Part shown: positions 1 through 5,885 of the stretch, one piece after another
Layout: each line of letters starts with the position of its first letter
Position numbering within the stretch: the stretch's first letter is position 1
Source: a virus
Direction: 5' to 3' (one strand)
IMG/VR virus record: IMGVR_UViG_3300037357_000053
Coordinates: 1 to 42,847 of that record
DNA: 42,847 nucleotides
Notes under the pieces: model-generated
Database searches by the model: none
Told to the model about the DNA's origin: nothing
What the model saw: only the letters and a program-made list of their open reading frames with translations
Position numbers and translations under genes: made by a program

Positions 1-392
1 CTCAGGTAGGCGCCGCTCAGGTAGGCGCGGCGCAGGTCGGTGCCGCTCAGGTCGACGCGGCGCAGGTAGGCGTCGCTCAGGTTGGCGTCGCGCAGGTTGG
101 CGCCGCTCAGGTTGGCGTCGCGCAGGTCGGCGCCGCTCAGGTTGGCGTCGCTCAGGTCGGCGCCGCTCAGGTTGGCGTCGCGCAGGTAGGCGCCGCTCAG
201 GTCGGCGTCGCTCAGGTCGGCGCCGCTCAGGTTGGCGTCGCTCAGGTAGGCGCCGCGCAGGTAGGCGTCGCTCAGGTTGGCCCCTGCTTTCAGCGCACCC
301 AGTAAACACGCTCTACTATCCTCGTATTTTCCGCCGTGGATAACCTCACCCGTCCATCTGTTTTTGATCTCGATTTTCACGTCAAATCTCAT
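1..392 (-). CDS. Pentapeptide-repeat protein, C-terminus cut by window edge
   Basis: The minus-strand frame reads without a stop from an ATG at 392 to the window edge, about 130 residues. After a 36-residue head ([13 protein letters not shown]...) it becomes a regular array of A-N/D/Y-L-S/R-G/D units such as [10 protein letters not shown] and AYLRD. This is the A(D/N)LXX pentapeptide repeat, which folds as a right-handed quadrilateral beta-helix. An AAAGAGAG SD precedes the ATG. Some family members mimic DNA and protect gyrase, but most phage copies have no known role. It is the last visible gene of the leftward early operon. The DNA repeat (about 15-bp units, two alternating types) fills 1-280. 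Confidence 0.85.
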   Translation of the reverse strand, partial: MRFDVKIEIKNRWTGEVIHGGKYEDSRACLLGALKAGANLSDAYLRGAYLSDANLSGADLSDADLSGAYLRDANLSGADLSDANLSGADLRDANLSGANLRDANLSDAYLRRVDLSGTDLRRAYLSGAYL

Positions 393-410
393 CTCTCTTT
401 CTGTGTATCC

Positions 411-460
411 CCTCGCCTCAGCTCGCGTCTTGCGATGCCATTTTCGCGTCTGAGGCGAGG
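411..460. repeat. Inverted repeat, 11-bp arms
   Basis: CCTCGCCTCAG (411-421) and CTGAGGCGAGG (450-460) are perfect inverted arms around a 28-nt loop. It lies between two leftward genes, just upstream of the pentapeptide-repeat gene. There is no U tract, so it is more likely an mRNA hairpin or protein site than an intrinsic terminator. A second, looser pair (GGGGTGA/TCACCCC) lies between 472 and 522. Confidence 0.5.
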
Positions 461-528
461 GTGTTTGCCGGGGTGACTCCACTGAGCAGATTGCGACCGT
501 TGGTGTCCGGCGCTCACCCCGACAAAAG

Positions 529-978
529 TCAGAACCGCTTCCGTTTCTTCGACGGCTTCTTGATCTTGAGCAGGGTCGTTTCTGTGTCTATCTTGCGCTT
601 CGCCGATGCAATAACCGCCTTGCCTGCCGCGCCCGTCTTGTCACTAAGCGCCTGAAGCTGCTTCGTGGATGGCGATTGCGTTATCACCATCCATAGATCA
701 TCTTCGCCCACCGCGCAGTTTTTAAGGCTCTTCAATGTGGCAGAGTCGTACTGCGTGAGCAGCTTCAATGATATGGTTATGAGGTGGTCGCCGATCTCCG
801 CCTCAGTCACTCCGCGCTCTACCAGCCGCTCGACAAGCGTTTCCTGGGCATTCTTGCAGGCATCAGACACCCGCGCCTTTTCCTGCCGAAGATCGAGGAT
901 ACGTGCTACCAGGTCGATGTCGGACAGTTCCGGTCCATCAACTTCTCTGACGATCTCTTTCATGGATACCTGTGCCAT
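529..978 (-). CDS. Hypothetical early protein, helical with basic tail
   Basis: 149 residues, ATG with a good AAGGAG SD. Residues 20-60 look helical and charged. A short predicted beta stretch ([10 protein letters not shown]) follows, and the C-terminus is very basic ([12 protein letters not shown]), which suggests nucleic-acid contact. The plan of an N-terminal helix, a small hairpin and a helical end is loosely like several phage helical accessory proteins, but no family is recognised with confidence. It follows the OB/SSB-like gene in the same leftward operon, so a role in DNA metabolism is possible. Confidence 0.7.
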   Translation of the reverse strand: MAQVSMKEIVREVDGPELSDIDLVARILDLRQEKARVSDACKNAQETLVERLVERGVTEAEIGDHLITISLKLLTQYDSATLKSLKNCAVGEDDLWMVITQSPSTKQLQALSDKTGAAGKAVIASAKRKIDTETTLLKIKKPSKKRKRF

Positions 979-981
979 TTC

Positions 982-1083
982 TTACTCCTTTTCGTTTTGA
1001 TTGGGGCCCGTTTCGGCGGATCGAACGCCCCCGTCCCCAGGGTGCGACCCCGGAGTGCTCCCATTGAGCTTCATCTGGGCCAT
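982..1083 (-). CDS. Possible 33-residue ORF
   Basis: ATG at 1083 opens a 33-codon frame ending at TAA 982-984. It fills the gap between the hairpin at 1113-1149 and the next gene, whose SD lies in its last codons. The product is rich in G, S, P and E with no recognisable motif, and its SD is weak (GGGGA at long spacing). It could equally be untranslated leader. Confidence 0.25.
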   Translation of the reverse strand: MAQMKLNGSTPGSHPGDGGVRSAETGPNQNEKE

Positions 1084-1112
1084 GAATTGCCGGTCCCCGT
1101 TGCTCGGTGGTG

Positions 1113-1149
1113 GTCACCAGCCGGGTTGTCGCGGAGACCGGCTGGTGAC
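1113..1149 (-). promoter_or_regulatory. Strong hairpin, third copy of GCCGG/CCGGC element
   Basis: Perfect 12-bp arms GTCACCAGCCGG (1113-1124) and CCGGCTGGTGAC (1138-1149) enclose a 13-nt loop, 1 nt past the stop of the gene ending at 1151. The core reads GCCGGGTTG, then 8 extra bases, then ACCGGCT. This is the 16-bp element at 4499 and 8176 with an 8-nt insertion in its loop. There is no U tract on the leftward strand, so it looks like an RNA stability, processing or binding element rather than a classical terminator. Confidence 0.55.
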
Positions 1150-1150
1150 G

Positions 1151-1894
1151 CTATGCTTTCGGTGTTGTGTCGGCTCCAAAAGGTGAGTCATCATCGTTCG
1201 TAACCACATCAGCATAATCTGCGCGAATTGTCTGAATAACGGCCTTTGCCTGGTCGGTATTGAGTTTCGCAGGCACGATAGGCGAGCCAACCGCCTTTGT
1301 GATAATCGCTTTCAGGGTCGGCTTGTCAAATCTAAGCCCAGTGCATAGCCCGGCGATCTCGTCGTTCTGCTTTTGTGTGATCGGGCCTGCGGCCTGCGCT
1401 TCCTCGCCCCACTCATCGTCGCCATCATCGGCATCAGGGCCTACGGCGAACTCGCCGGGGGCGCGAACTGGTGCCAGTGTTTGCCCTTTAACTGGCTTGA
1501 ATGCACCCAGCGAATTCTTCTCGCCCTCGTCAATAACAGTGAGCCACATCTGGCGGCCCATGAGGTCCTTTGGTTCTACGTTCTCGCCGTCCTCAGCAGG
1601 GCGACCAAAAGCAGCCTCCACGATCTTTGCGAACTTAGACCGGCAGTCTTTGGCTCGCGTGGGGTCTTGGAGAATGAGCTTCTGACTGCAAAAGACCGTA
1701 ATCTTCTTGCCGACATACTCCTTGTCCACAAGGCGCGGGTTGTCTATGAATTCGCAGCTGAACATATACTGATCATCTTCAAACCTCTTCGGCCAATTAT
1801 CAGCCGGGTTAGTTGTGGACTTGTAGTCCACGAACTGAACTAGGTAGTCATTTGTCTTGTATACTATGAACTTTCCAACTTCTGCTACTGGCAT
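1151..1894 (-). CDS. ssDNA-binding / recombination-associated-like protein
   Basis: 247 residues, ATG with AAAGGAG SD. The N-terminal half (about 1-130) is beta-rich and resembles the OB-like phage proteins that act as SSB substitutes: FIVYKTNDYLVQFVD, then YVGKKITVFCSQKLIL, then LMGRQMWLTVID. An acidic linker (about 150-165) follows. Residues 170-230 (ITQKQNDEIAGL ... LNTDQAKAVIQTI) resemble the small helical module at the C-termini of phage recombinases and SSB-like proteins. Near the end, DDDSPF resembles the acidic SSB tip, but eight residues follow it. Likely role: coating or recombining phage ssDNA. The family assignment is inference. Confidence 0.5.
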   Translation of the reverse strand: MPVAEVGKFIVYKTNDYLVQFVDYKSTTNPADNWPKRFEDDQYMFSCEFIDNPRLVDKEYVGKKITVFCSQKLILQDPTRAKDCRSKFAKIVEAAFGRPAEDGENVEPKDLMGRQMWLTVIDEGEKNSLGAFKPVKGQTLAPVRAPGEFAVGPDADDGDDEWGEEAQAAGPITQKQNDEIAGLCTGLRFDKPTLKAIITKAVGSPIVPAKLNTDQAKAVIQTIRADYADVVTNDDDSPFGADTTPKA

Positions 1895-1896
1895 TT

Positions 1897-2190
1897 TTAG
1901 TTCTCCTTTATTGTTTGTTTGCCAATATGTTTCTCAACAGCTGCGCAGTGCTTGCACGAAGTAGATTCACGCCACGCGGGACATGTGCAGGTGCCCTCGT
2001 AAGCATCTACCCGGTAACTTCGGGCCGGGTCGTTTGGGTGATCGCACTGATAAAGATCAGTGTCTCCTAACATGCGCACGATGTAGAACTCCTCTACCGT
2101 TTTCGCTCGCACCGCCGCCGCGCGTTGCCGCTTGATGGCGGCGTCAAGCGTGTTGCCTGTCGCCGGAGCCGCGCCCGCTCGCCTACTCAT
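1897..2190 (-). CDS. SWIM zinc-finger protein
   Basis: 97 residues from the ATG at 2190. This start has an AGGG SD about 9 nt upstream and overlaps the previous stop by 8 bp; longer in-frame starts up to 2226 lack an SD. The C-terminal half contains C-T-C ... C-K-H (YEGTCTCPAWRESTSCKH), the CxCx(n)CxH signature of SWIM zinc fingers, which bind DNA or protein. The N-terminus is Ala/Arg-rich. It ends 2 nt before the SSB-like gene and is probably co-translated with it. SWIM proteins often accompany recombination factors, which fits the neighbour. Confidence 0.75.
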   Translation of the reverse strand: MSRRAGAAPATGNTLDAAIKRQRAAAVRAKTVEEFYIVRMLGDTDLYQCDHPNDPARSYRVDAYEGTCTCPAWRESTSCKHCAAVEKHIGKQTIKEN

Positions 2191-2479
2191 AGCTTTCATC
2201 CCTGTAAAGCTCCGAGTCATAGTCATCGTGGATATTGTCCGCAGGATCGTGGTCGTCGTGGACGTTCACCGCTCCTCGCGGCCTACCGATAAATTGCCGT
2301 TCAGCCTGGCCCTCCTCCTCGCGCTGCGGCTCCTCGTTCGCGTCCAGTGCCGCGCTGAACGCTGCAAGGCGTTTGTCGAAGTCCGCGAGCGCGGAGTCCA
2401 GTCGTCGCCGTTCGAGTTTGCCCACAGCCGGGCATATGCGCTCGATAGTCTCAATGTAGTCTGATTGTCTGCTCATCAC
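2183..2479 (-). CDS. Hypothetical acidic early protein
   Basis: 98 residues. The start overlaps the upstream stop (ATGA type). Residues 10-60 look like a charged helix or coiled coil (RICPAVGKLERRRLDSALAD...). The last third is rich in D, H, E and Y (NVHDDHDPADNIHDDYD), possibly metal-binding or disordered. No family recognised. It sits in a chain of tightly overlapping small leftward genes. Confidence 0.6.
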   Translation of the reverse strand: MMSRQSDYIETIERICPAVGKLERRRLDSALADFDKRLAAFSAALDANEEPQREEEGQAERQFIGRPRGAVNVHDDHDPADNIHDDYDSELYRDESYE

Positions 2480-2688
2480 TGCACCTCTTTCCCGGCTTCC
2501 GCGAATCCGACAAGGATTCTCACCTTGGCTGAAGTTCGCGCTTCGGTCAAGCCGTTTTGCTCTCGTCTTTTTTCAATCGCCCGCTCGGTTTCGATCTCCT
2601 CCGCGCGGGCATCGCGCTCAATCCGCACAGGGCAGGTAGAGCAGGAATCGTTCGGATAGCGGCACGGATCACAAGGATTGTAGGTCAT
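2476..2688 (-). CDS. Small zinc-ribbon protein
   Basis: 70 residues. The N-terminus carries two CxxC pairs (C6/C9 and C16/C19 in CDPCRYPNDSCSTCP), a likely zinc knuckle. A charged helical region follows (RIERDARAEEIETERAIEKRRE). The start is separated by 1 nt from the stop of the membrane peptide upstream, and its end overlaps the next gene by 4 nt. Function unknown. Confidence 0.6.
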   Translation of the reverse strand: MTYNPCDPCRYPNDSCSTCPVRIERDARAEEIETERAIEKRREQNGLTEARTSAKVRILVGFAEAGKEVQ

Positions 2689-2832
2689 TTACTTCGGCCC
2701 TCCCGCCATAATCACGATAACGGCCCCAAGCATCGCCGCCACGGTCACAAACCACACAGAGTCGGCTAATTTCCCTAACCGCGTTGTAGATGCCCACCAG
2801 CGCGAAATCTCGCGCACGAAGTCACGATACAT
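2689..2832 (-). CDS. 47-residue single-pass membrane protein
   Basis: ATG at 2832 follows the upstream TAA (2834-2836) by 1 nt; the frame ends at TAA 2689-2691. The product has an amphipathic basic N-terminus (MYRDFVREISRWW) and one hydrophobic segment (about residues 28-43: FVTVAAMLGAVIVIMAGG) ending in GPK. The tight spacing on both sides supports it as a real gene. It could be a small holin-like or superinfection-exclusion peptide; the early-operon position favours host-envelope modification over lysis. Confidence 0.6.
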   Translation of the reverse strand: MYRDFVREISRWWASTTRLGKLADSVWFVTVAAMLGAVIVIMAGGPK

Positions 2833-2833
2833 G

Positions 2834-3646
2834 TTACTCGTCTGCATCAGGTGCCTCCTTTAGGTACTGGCGAATCATCTTAATTTGCTCTGCCGCCGCC
2901 CATGCCGCATCTACCGCCGACGTTGCCGACGTTGCCGCCGACCTTGATCTATCCGACCCGTCTAACCAGGCCGCCGACCGTGCCGACGCCCTTGCCGCCG
3001 CCCATGCCGCCGACCTTGCCGCATTTACCGCCGACCGTGCCGACGCCTCTGCCGCCGACGTTGCCGACGCCTCTGCCGCCGACGTTGCCGCCGACCTTGC
3101 CGCATCTACCGCCGACCGTGCCGCATCTACCGCCGACGTTGCCGACGCCTCTGCCGCCGACGTTGCCGACGACCATGCCGCATCTACCGCCGACCGTGCC
3201 GCCTCTACCGCCGACCGTGCCGCCTCTACCGCCGACCTTGCCGCATCTACCGCCGACCGTGCCGACGCCCCTGCCGCCGACGTTGCCGCCGACCATGCCA
3301 CATCTACCGCCGACCTTGCCGCCAACCTTGCCGCCTCTGCCGCCGACCTTGATCTATCCGACCCGTCTAACCAGGCCGCCGCCCACGACACAAAACTGTC
3401 TTCTCGATATACCTCCAGCACGGCTCTGATAGCGAGTTCCGCAAAGCAGCAGGCAAGATGGTGGAGCCCATGTGCCGGTATCAATTCCGCGCGCAACACA
3501 CCCCAGATTTTATCATCATCGCATATGTTCAGGTCCAGGATTTCCAACGCGGTTAATGCCTCGCGTCCGTCCCATAACCCCTCAAGAGTCTGCAAGCCGT
3601 AACACGCGCCCGCCTCGCACATTGCACGCGCCGTCATACTAAGCAT
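2834..3646 (-). CDS. Alanine-rich heptad-repeat protein
   Basis: 270 residues. About 1-85 form a normal globular head (MLSMTARAMCEAGACYGLQ...). Residues 90-245 are a low-complexity array of seven-residue units of the type D/E-A-A-R-S-A-V, with Trp, Thr and Glu variants. A short non-repetitive helix ends it (EQIKMIRQYLKEAPDADE). The repeat should form a long helix or helical solenoid. Similar Ala/Arg/Trp-rich repeat proteins occur in phages without known function. The GC-rich 21-bp repeat also keeps frames open on the opposite strand; the head, the end and the tight spacing to neighbours identify this frame as the gene. Confidence 0.7.
   Translation of the reverse strand: MLSMTARAMCEAGACYGLQTLEGLWDGREALTALEILDLNICDDDKIWGVLRAELIPAHGLHHLACCFAELAIRAVLEVYREDSFVSWAAAWLDGSDRSRSAAEAARLAARSAVDVAWSAATSAAGASARSAVDAARSAVEAARSAVEAARSAVDAAWSSATSAAEASATSAVDAARSAVDAARSAATSAAEASATSAAEASARSAVNAARSAAWAAARASARSAAWLDGSDRSRSAATSATSAVDAAWAAAEQIKMIRQYLKEAPDADE
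2933..3381. repeat. 21-bp tandem repeat array flanked by 44-bp direct repeats
   Basis: Inside the alanine-repeat gene, imperfect 21-bp units (gccgac/gccgcatctacc type) run through most of this span. An identical 44-bp sequence encoding A-W-L-D-G-S-D-R-S lies at both edges (2933-2976 and 3338-3381, offset 405 bp). This suggests growth by unequal exchange. Confidence 0.75.
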
Positions 3647-3860
3647 TTTGCGCCTCCTCCGGCTCGGGCACCACGCCGGGGATTAGTGTGTCGTTAATAA
3701 CACGCACGTAACAAGCGCGGTGAAACTGGCCGCCGGGAATGTATATCATAGTCCCGTTGTCAACAACGCCCTGAATTGTAACCCCAGGTGCATCGATCAT
3801 TTCGGCTTGTGTGCCGTCCTGGCCACACATATCACATTCGTAAATCTCTCGTTTGCTCAT
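3639..3860 (-). CDS. Small zinc-finger-like protein
   Basis: 73 residues from the ATG at 3860, which has an AGGAG SD; a longer in-frame extension to 3989 lacks one and overlaps the HTH gene. C9-x2-C12 (CDMCGQ) and H47-x2-C50 (HRAC) could form one zinc site. The middle (GVTIQGVVDNGTMIYIPGG) looks like a small beta sheet. Function unknown. It lies 22 nt downstream of the HTH regulator, and its end overlaps the alanine-repeat gene by 8 nt. Confidence 0.65.
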   Translation of the reverse strand: MSKREIYECDMCGQDGTQAEMIDAPGVTIQGVVDNGTMIYIPGGQFHRACYVRVINDTLIPGVVPEPEEAQNA

Positions 3861-3882
3861 TTCGTTTCGCTCCTCTCTCGCT

Positions 3883-4104
3883 CTAGTCGCTCGCCGGGGC
3901 GGAGCCAACCATCTTTCTCGGCTTGCTCCGGTTCGCGCTTGACTCTGCGTTGATCTGCTCCAGGTCGGCGGGCAATGCCGACATATCATACAGTCGTTTT
4001 CCGCCGTTCAGTCGGCAGGTTACGCGCCCCTGGCGCGCATATTTGGCCAGTGTGTGCGGGTGGATTCCCGCACGTCTCGCAGCTTCGTTCACATTCAATT
4101 CCAT
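3883..4104 (-). CDS. MerR/excisionase-type HTH DNA-binding protein
   Basis: 73 residues. The start is the ATG at 4104 with a GGAGG SD; the TTG five codons upstream lies within that SD region. Residues 3-45 (LNVNEAARRAGIHPHTLAKYARQGRVTCRL-GGKRLY) match a winged HTH of the MerR / HTH_17 type: helix, turn, recognition helix, then a basic wing ending in R-x-Y-D. The tail is basic. It has its own promoter (4133-4161) and is first in its sub-operon, so it is probably an early regulator of the leftward genes. Confidence 0.75.
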   Translation of the reverse strand: MELNVNEAARRAGIHPHTLAKYARQGRVTCRLNGGKRLYDMSALPADLEQINAESSANRSKPRKMVGSAPASD

Positions 4105-4132
4105 CGCTTCTGCCTCCAATCGTTAATAATGG

Positions 4133-4161
4133 ATTATACCACGTAACACAGGTTTACGCAA
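4133..4161 (-). promoter_or_regulatory. Sigma70-type leftward promoter before the HTH gene
   Basis: Read leftward: -35 TTGCGT (4156-4161), 17-bp spacer, perfect -10 TATAAT (4133-4138), with the HTH ATG 29 nt downstream. The -10 context CGTGGTATAAT also occurs at the other HTH gene promoter (15371-15400). Confidence 0.7.
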
Positions 4162-4199
4162 TCCCTATTTTACCGGCCTCGCTTGCGGGGGGGTGGTGG

Positions 4200-4484
4200 T
4201 CACCGTGACACCTCTTCTCCCCACCACTCGTGCGTGTTGTCGGCGTTAACGATCTGCTCGACCCGTGCTTGCAACACATCGAGGCGATCAGCGAGCAACT
4301 CTTCTTCGTAGCTGCAAGCAGGATCTGAGGTTGCATTGAAAATGCTCGACGTTTCCTCATCGCTCATGAACGTGTAAAGCAGCCCTTTTCGCTCGACAAC
4401 AGCCCAGGTGCCTCCGAACTGCCCTTCTGGTGTCGCGGCGTACAAGCCTGTTTCTCTGTTGATTCCAAATTGCACTCTGCTCAT
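4200..4484 (-). CDS. Hypothetical early protein, first gene of leftward operon
   Basis: 94 residues, ATG with a strong GGAGGAG SD. The N-terminal half looks beta-rich (VQFGINRETGLYAATPEGQFGGTWAVVERKG); the C-terminal half is an acidic helix (YEEELLADRLDVLQARVEQIV) ending in WWGEEVSR. No family recognised. It is the first product of a near-perfect sigma70 promoter and probably among the earliest and most abundant phage proteins. That position is typical of host-takeover or anti-defence proteins, but nothing in the sequence shows which. Confidence 0.65.
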   Translation of the reverse strand: MSRVQFGINRETGLYAATPEGQFGGTWAVVERKGLLYTFMSDEETSSIFNATSDPACSYEEELLADRLDVLQARVEQIVNADNTHEWWGEEVSR

Positions 4485-4498
4485 TTTCGTCTCCTCCT

Positions 4499-4514
4499 GC
4501 CGGGTTGACCGGCT
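4499..4514 (-). promoter_or_regulatory. GCCGG/CCGGC hairpin before SD
   Basis: The 16-bp sequence GCCGGGTTGACCGGCT (plus-strand reading) forms a 5-bp stem with a 5-nt loop, ending just upstream of the SD of the gene starting at 4484. The identical 16 bp occurs at 8176-8191, and an expanded copy at 1120-1143. The two exact copies are read in different frames, so they are conserved as RNA or DNA rather than as peptide. Confidence 0.6.
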
Positions 4515-4553
4515 GACTATTATTATCGGATTGTGTCCTAATCAACTATACCC

Positions 4554-4582
4554 ATTATATCATCGGATTATGCGCCTGTCAA
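4554..4582 (-). promoter_or_regulatory. Consensus sigma70 leftward early promoter (copy 1)
   Basis: Read leftward: TTGACA (4577-4582), 17-bp spacer, TATAAT (4554-4559), both perfect consensus. The 31 bp at 4531-4561, spanning the -10 and early leader, are identical to 8259-8289 at the second early promoter. A TTTTGCA-type tract lies just upstream of both -35 boxes. Confidence 0.9.
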
Positions 4583-4622
4583 GGGGGTTTTGCACTTTTC
4601 TTAAAATATTTTTCGGCGTGAC

Positions 4623-4651
4623 TTGACACCGAGCGCGCGGGGCGGTAACAT
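4623..4651 (+). promoter_or_regulatory. Rightward early promoter
   Basis: TTGACA (4623-4628), a 17-bp GC-rich spacer (4629-4645), then TAACAT (4646-4651). An AT-rich tract (4595-4612) sits upstream like an UP element. It is divergent from the leftward promoter 40 bp away. Transcription would start near 4657-4658, exactly at the first arm of the structured leader. Confidence 0.75.
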
Positions 4652-4657
4652 GGGGGC

Positions 4658-4783
4658 GTTCACGTTGAGTGCCTGGGGAACACCCAGCTTTTAAGATGTC
4701 CCGGCCCGTTCCTCCTTCCCTGGCACAGCGTGAACAACTGTACCCTGTTGAAAAACGGGCCGGGGTAATATTGGACGGGGAGG
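4658..4783 (+). promoter_or_regulatory. Structured 5-prime leader (candidate attenuator/riboswitch)
   Basis: Outer stem: GTTCACG (4658-4664) with CGTGAAC (4729-4735), continued by GTGCC (4669-4673) with GGCAC (4722-4726). Inside, TGGG (4674-4677) pairs with CCCA (4683-4686), followed by CTTTT. An 11-bp perfect pair, CCCGGCCCGTT (4700-4710) with AACGGGCCGGG (4754-4764), has one arm inside and one outside the outer stem, so it forms a pseudoknot or a competing fold. CCTCC (4711-4715) can pair with the SD core GGAGG (4779-4783). The predicted RNA 5-prime end coincides with the first arm. A 42-codon ORF (ATG 4696) without SD also crosses this region. Confidence 0.55.
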
Positions 4784-4787
4784 GATT

Positions 4788-5885
4788 ATGGAAATACAAC
4801 CGTGGAAAGAGATTTGCGATCTGATACCCCCACTGTCAGCAGCCGAGCGCAAGCGACTGTTGGCGAGTCTGTTGAAGCAGCACGTGGATATTCCCGTAAT
4901 CACAATGGCGGATGGGCGCATAATCGACGGCCACCACCGATGGGAGCTCGCGCCCGACAAATGCAGGATTGAGATTCTCGATATAGGTGAGGCCGAAGCC
5001 TTTGATCTGGCCGTCCAACTAAACATTGCTCGCCGAAACCTCAGCCCTGAGCAGCTACAACCGCTGATAGGATTCCTGCGCGGTCAAGGCAAAACCCAAG
5101 CCGCAGTAGCCGAAGCGGTGGGGGTGAGTCAAAAAACCGTTTCAAACGTTGAGAATACAAGTGATAGTAAAAATACTAATGCTTGTATAGATCAGCGTGT
5201 GTCGGTTCCGAAACAAGCATACTCAGCCATAGCCGAGCGGGTTCGATCAGGCGAGCCACAAGCGCAAATTGCCGCCGATCACCATATAACTCAACAGAGA
5301 GTGAGTCAAATCGCCACTCTGGTAGAATCCCGCGCGAACGTGCCGGACCCCGTGACCGGCGAAGTGCCGATGCCAGATCAGAAGTTCCGCTGCATAGTCA
5401 TCGACCCGCCCTGGCCGATGCAGAAAATCGAACGCGAGAAATATCCCAACCAATCCCAAACACTCGACTACCCGGTTATGAGTCTGGATGAAATAAGCAG
5501 CCTACCTATTGGCGAATTGGCTGACCCTGCCGGGTGTCACCTCTATCTGTGGGTCACTCAAAAGTTCTTGCCTTCGGGTTTCTGTCTGTTTGACAATTGG
5601 GGCGTCAAATACCAGTGTCTGCTGACCTGGGTTAAGCCGTCTGGATTCACGCCATTCTCCTGGATGTACAACACTGAGCATGTGCTGTTTGGCCGGATTG
5701 GAAGCCTACCGCTAGACAAGCTCGGCCTGAAATTATCGTTTGATGCCCCGGTAACAAGACACAGCGCAAAGCCGGATGTATTCTACGACCGTGTGATTCA
5801 AGCAAGCCCCGGCCCGCGACTCGAAATGTTCAGCCGCCAAAGACGAGACGGGTTTACGTGCTGGGGAAACGAGGTGCAGGAATGA
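4788..5885 (+). CDS. ParB-like/HTH/MT-A70 adenine-N6 DNA methyltransferase fusion
   Basis: 365 residues, GGGGAGGG SD. Residues 35-85 are a ParB/Srx-like domain (DGRIIDGHHRW, 42-52). Residues 97-120 form an HTH (GKTQAAVAEAVGVSQKTVSNV), and a second HTH-like part lies near 150-175. Residues 198-360 are an MT-A70 family methyltransferase with the catalytic D206-P-P-W motif (IVIDPPWP) and LYLWVTQKFLP and HRW-free SAM-fold strands. It should methylate adenine N6 in DNA, probably to protect phage DNA or mark promoters. It heads the rightward early operon, with the structured leader upstream and an ATGA overlap to the next gene. ParB plus MTase fusions are known from phages. Confidence 0.88.
   Translation: MEIQPWKEICDLIPPLSAAERKRLLASLLKQHVDIPVITMADGRIIDGHHRWELAPDKCRIEILDIGEAEAFDLAVQLNIARRNLSPEQLQPLIGFLRGQGKTQAAVAEAVGVSQKTVSNVENTSDSKNTNACIDQRVSVPKQAYSAIAERVRSGEPQAQIAADHHITQQRVSQIATLVESRANVPDPVTGEVPMPDQKFRCIVIDPPWPMQKIEREKYPNQSQTLDYPVMSLDEISSLPIGELADPAGCHLYLWVTQKFLPSGFCLFDNWGVKYQCLLTWVKPSGFTPFSWMYNTEHVLFGRIGSLPLDKLGLKLSFDAPVTRHSAKPDVFYDRVIQASPGPRLEMFSRQRRDGFTCWGNEVQE

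Noticed and set aside
1-280. Regular 15/30-bp repeats resembling a CRISPR-like or tandem array
   Set aside because: They translate on the minus strand as a continuous pentapeptide-repeat protein with a normal N-terminus, SD and start.
2790-3602. Long plus-strand open frames of up to 270 codons across the alanine-repeat region
   Set aside because: They arise because the GC-rich 21-bp repeat lacks stops in several frames. The minus frame has the non-repetitive head and end and fits the operon spacing.
4357-4545. 62-codon minus ORF starting upstream of the gene at 4484
   Set aside because: It runs out of frame through the hairpin and the better-supported gene, and has no SD.
4696-4824. 42-codon plus-strand ORF across the structured leader
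   Set aside because: It has no SD, its codons coincide with perfect base-paired arms, and it overlaps the methyltransferase start. It is kept only as the competing explanation.
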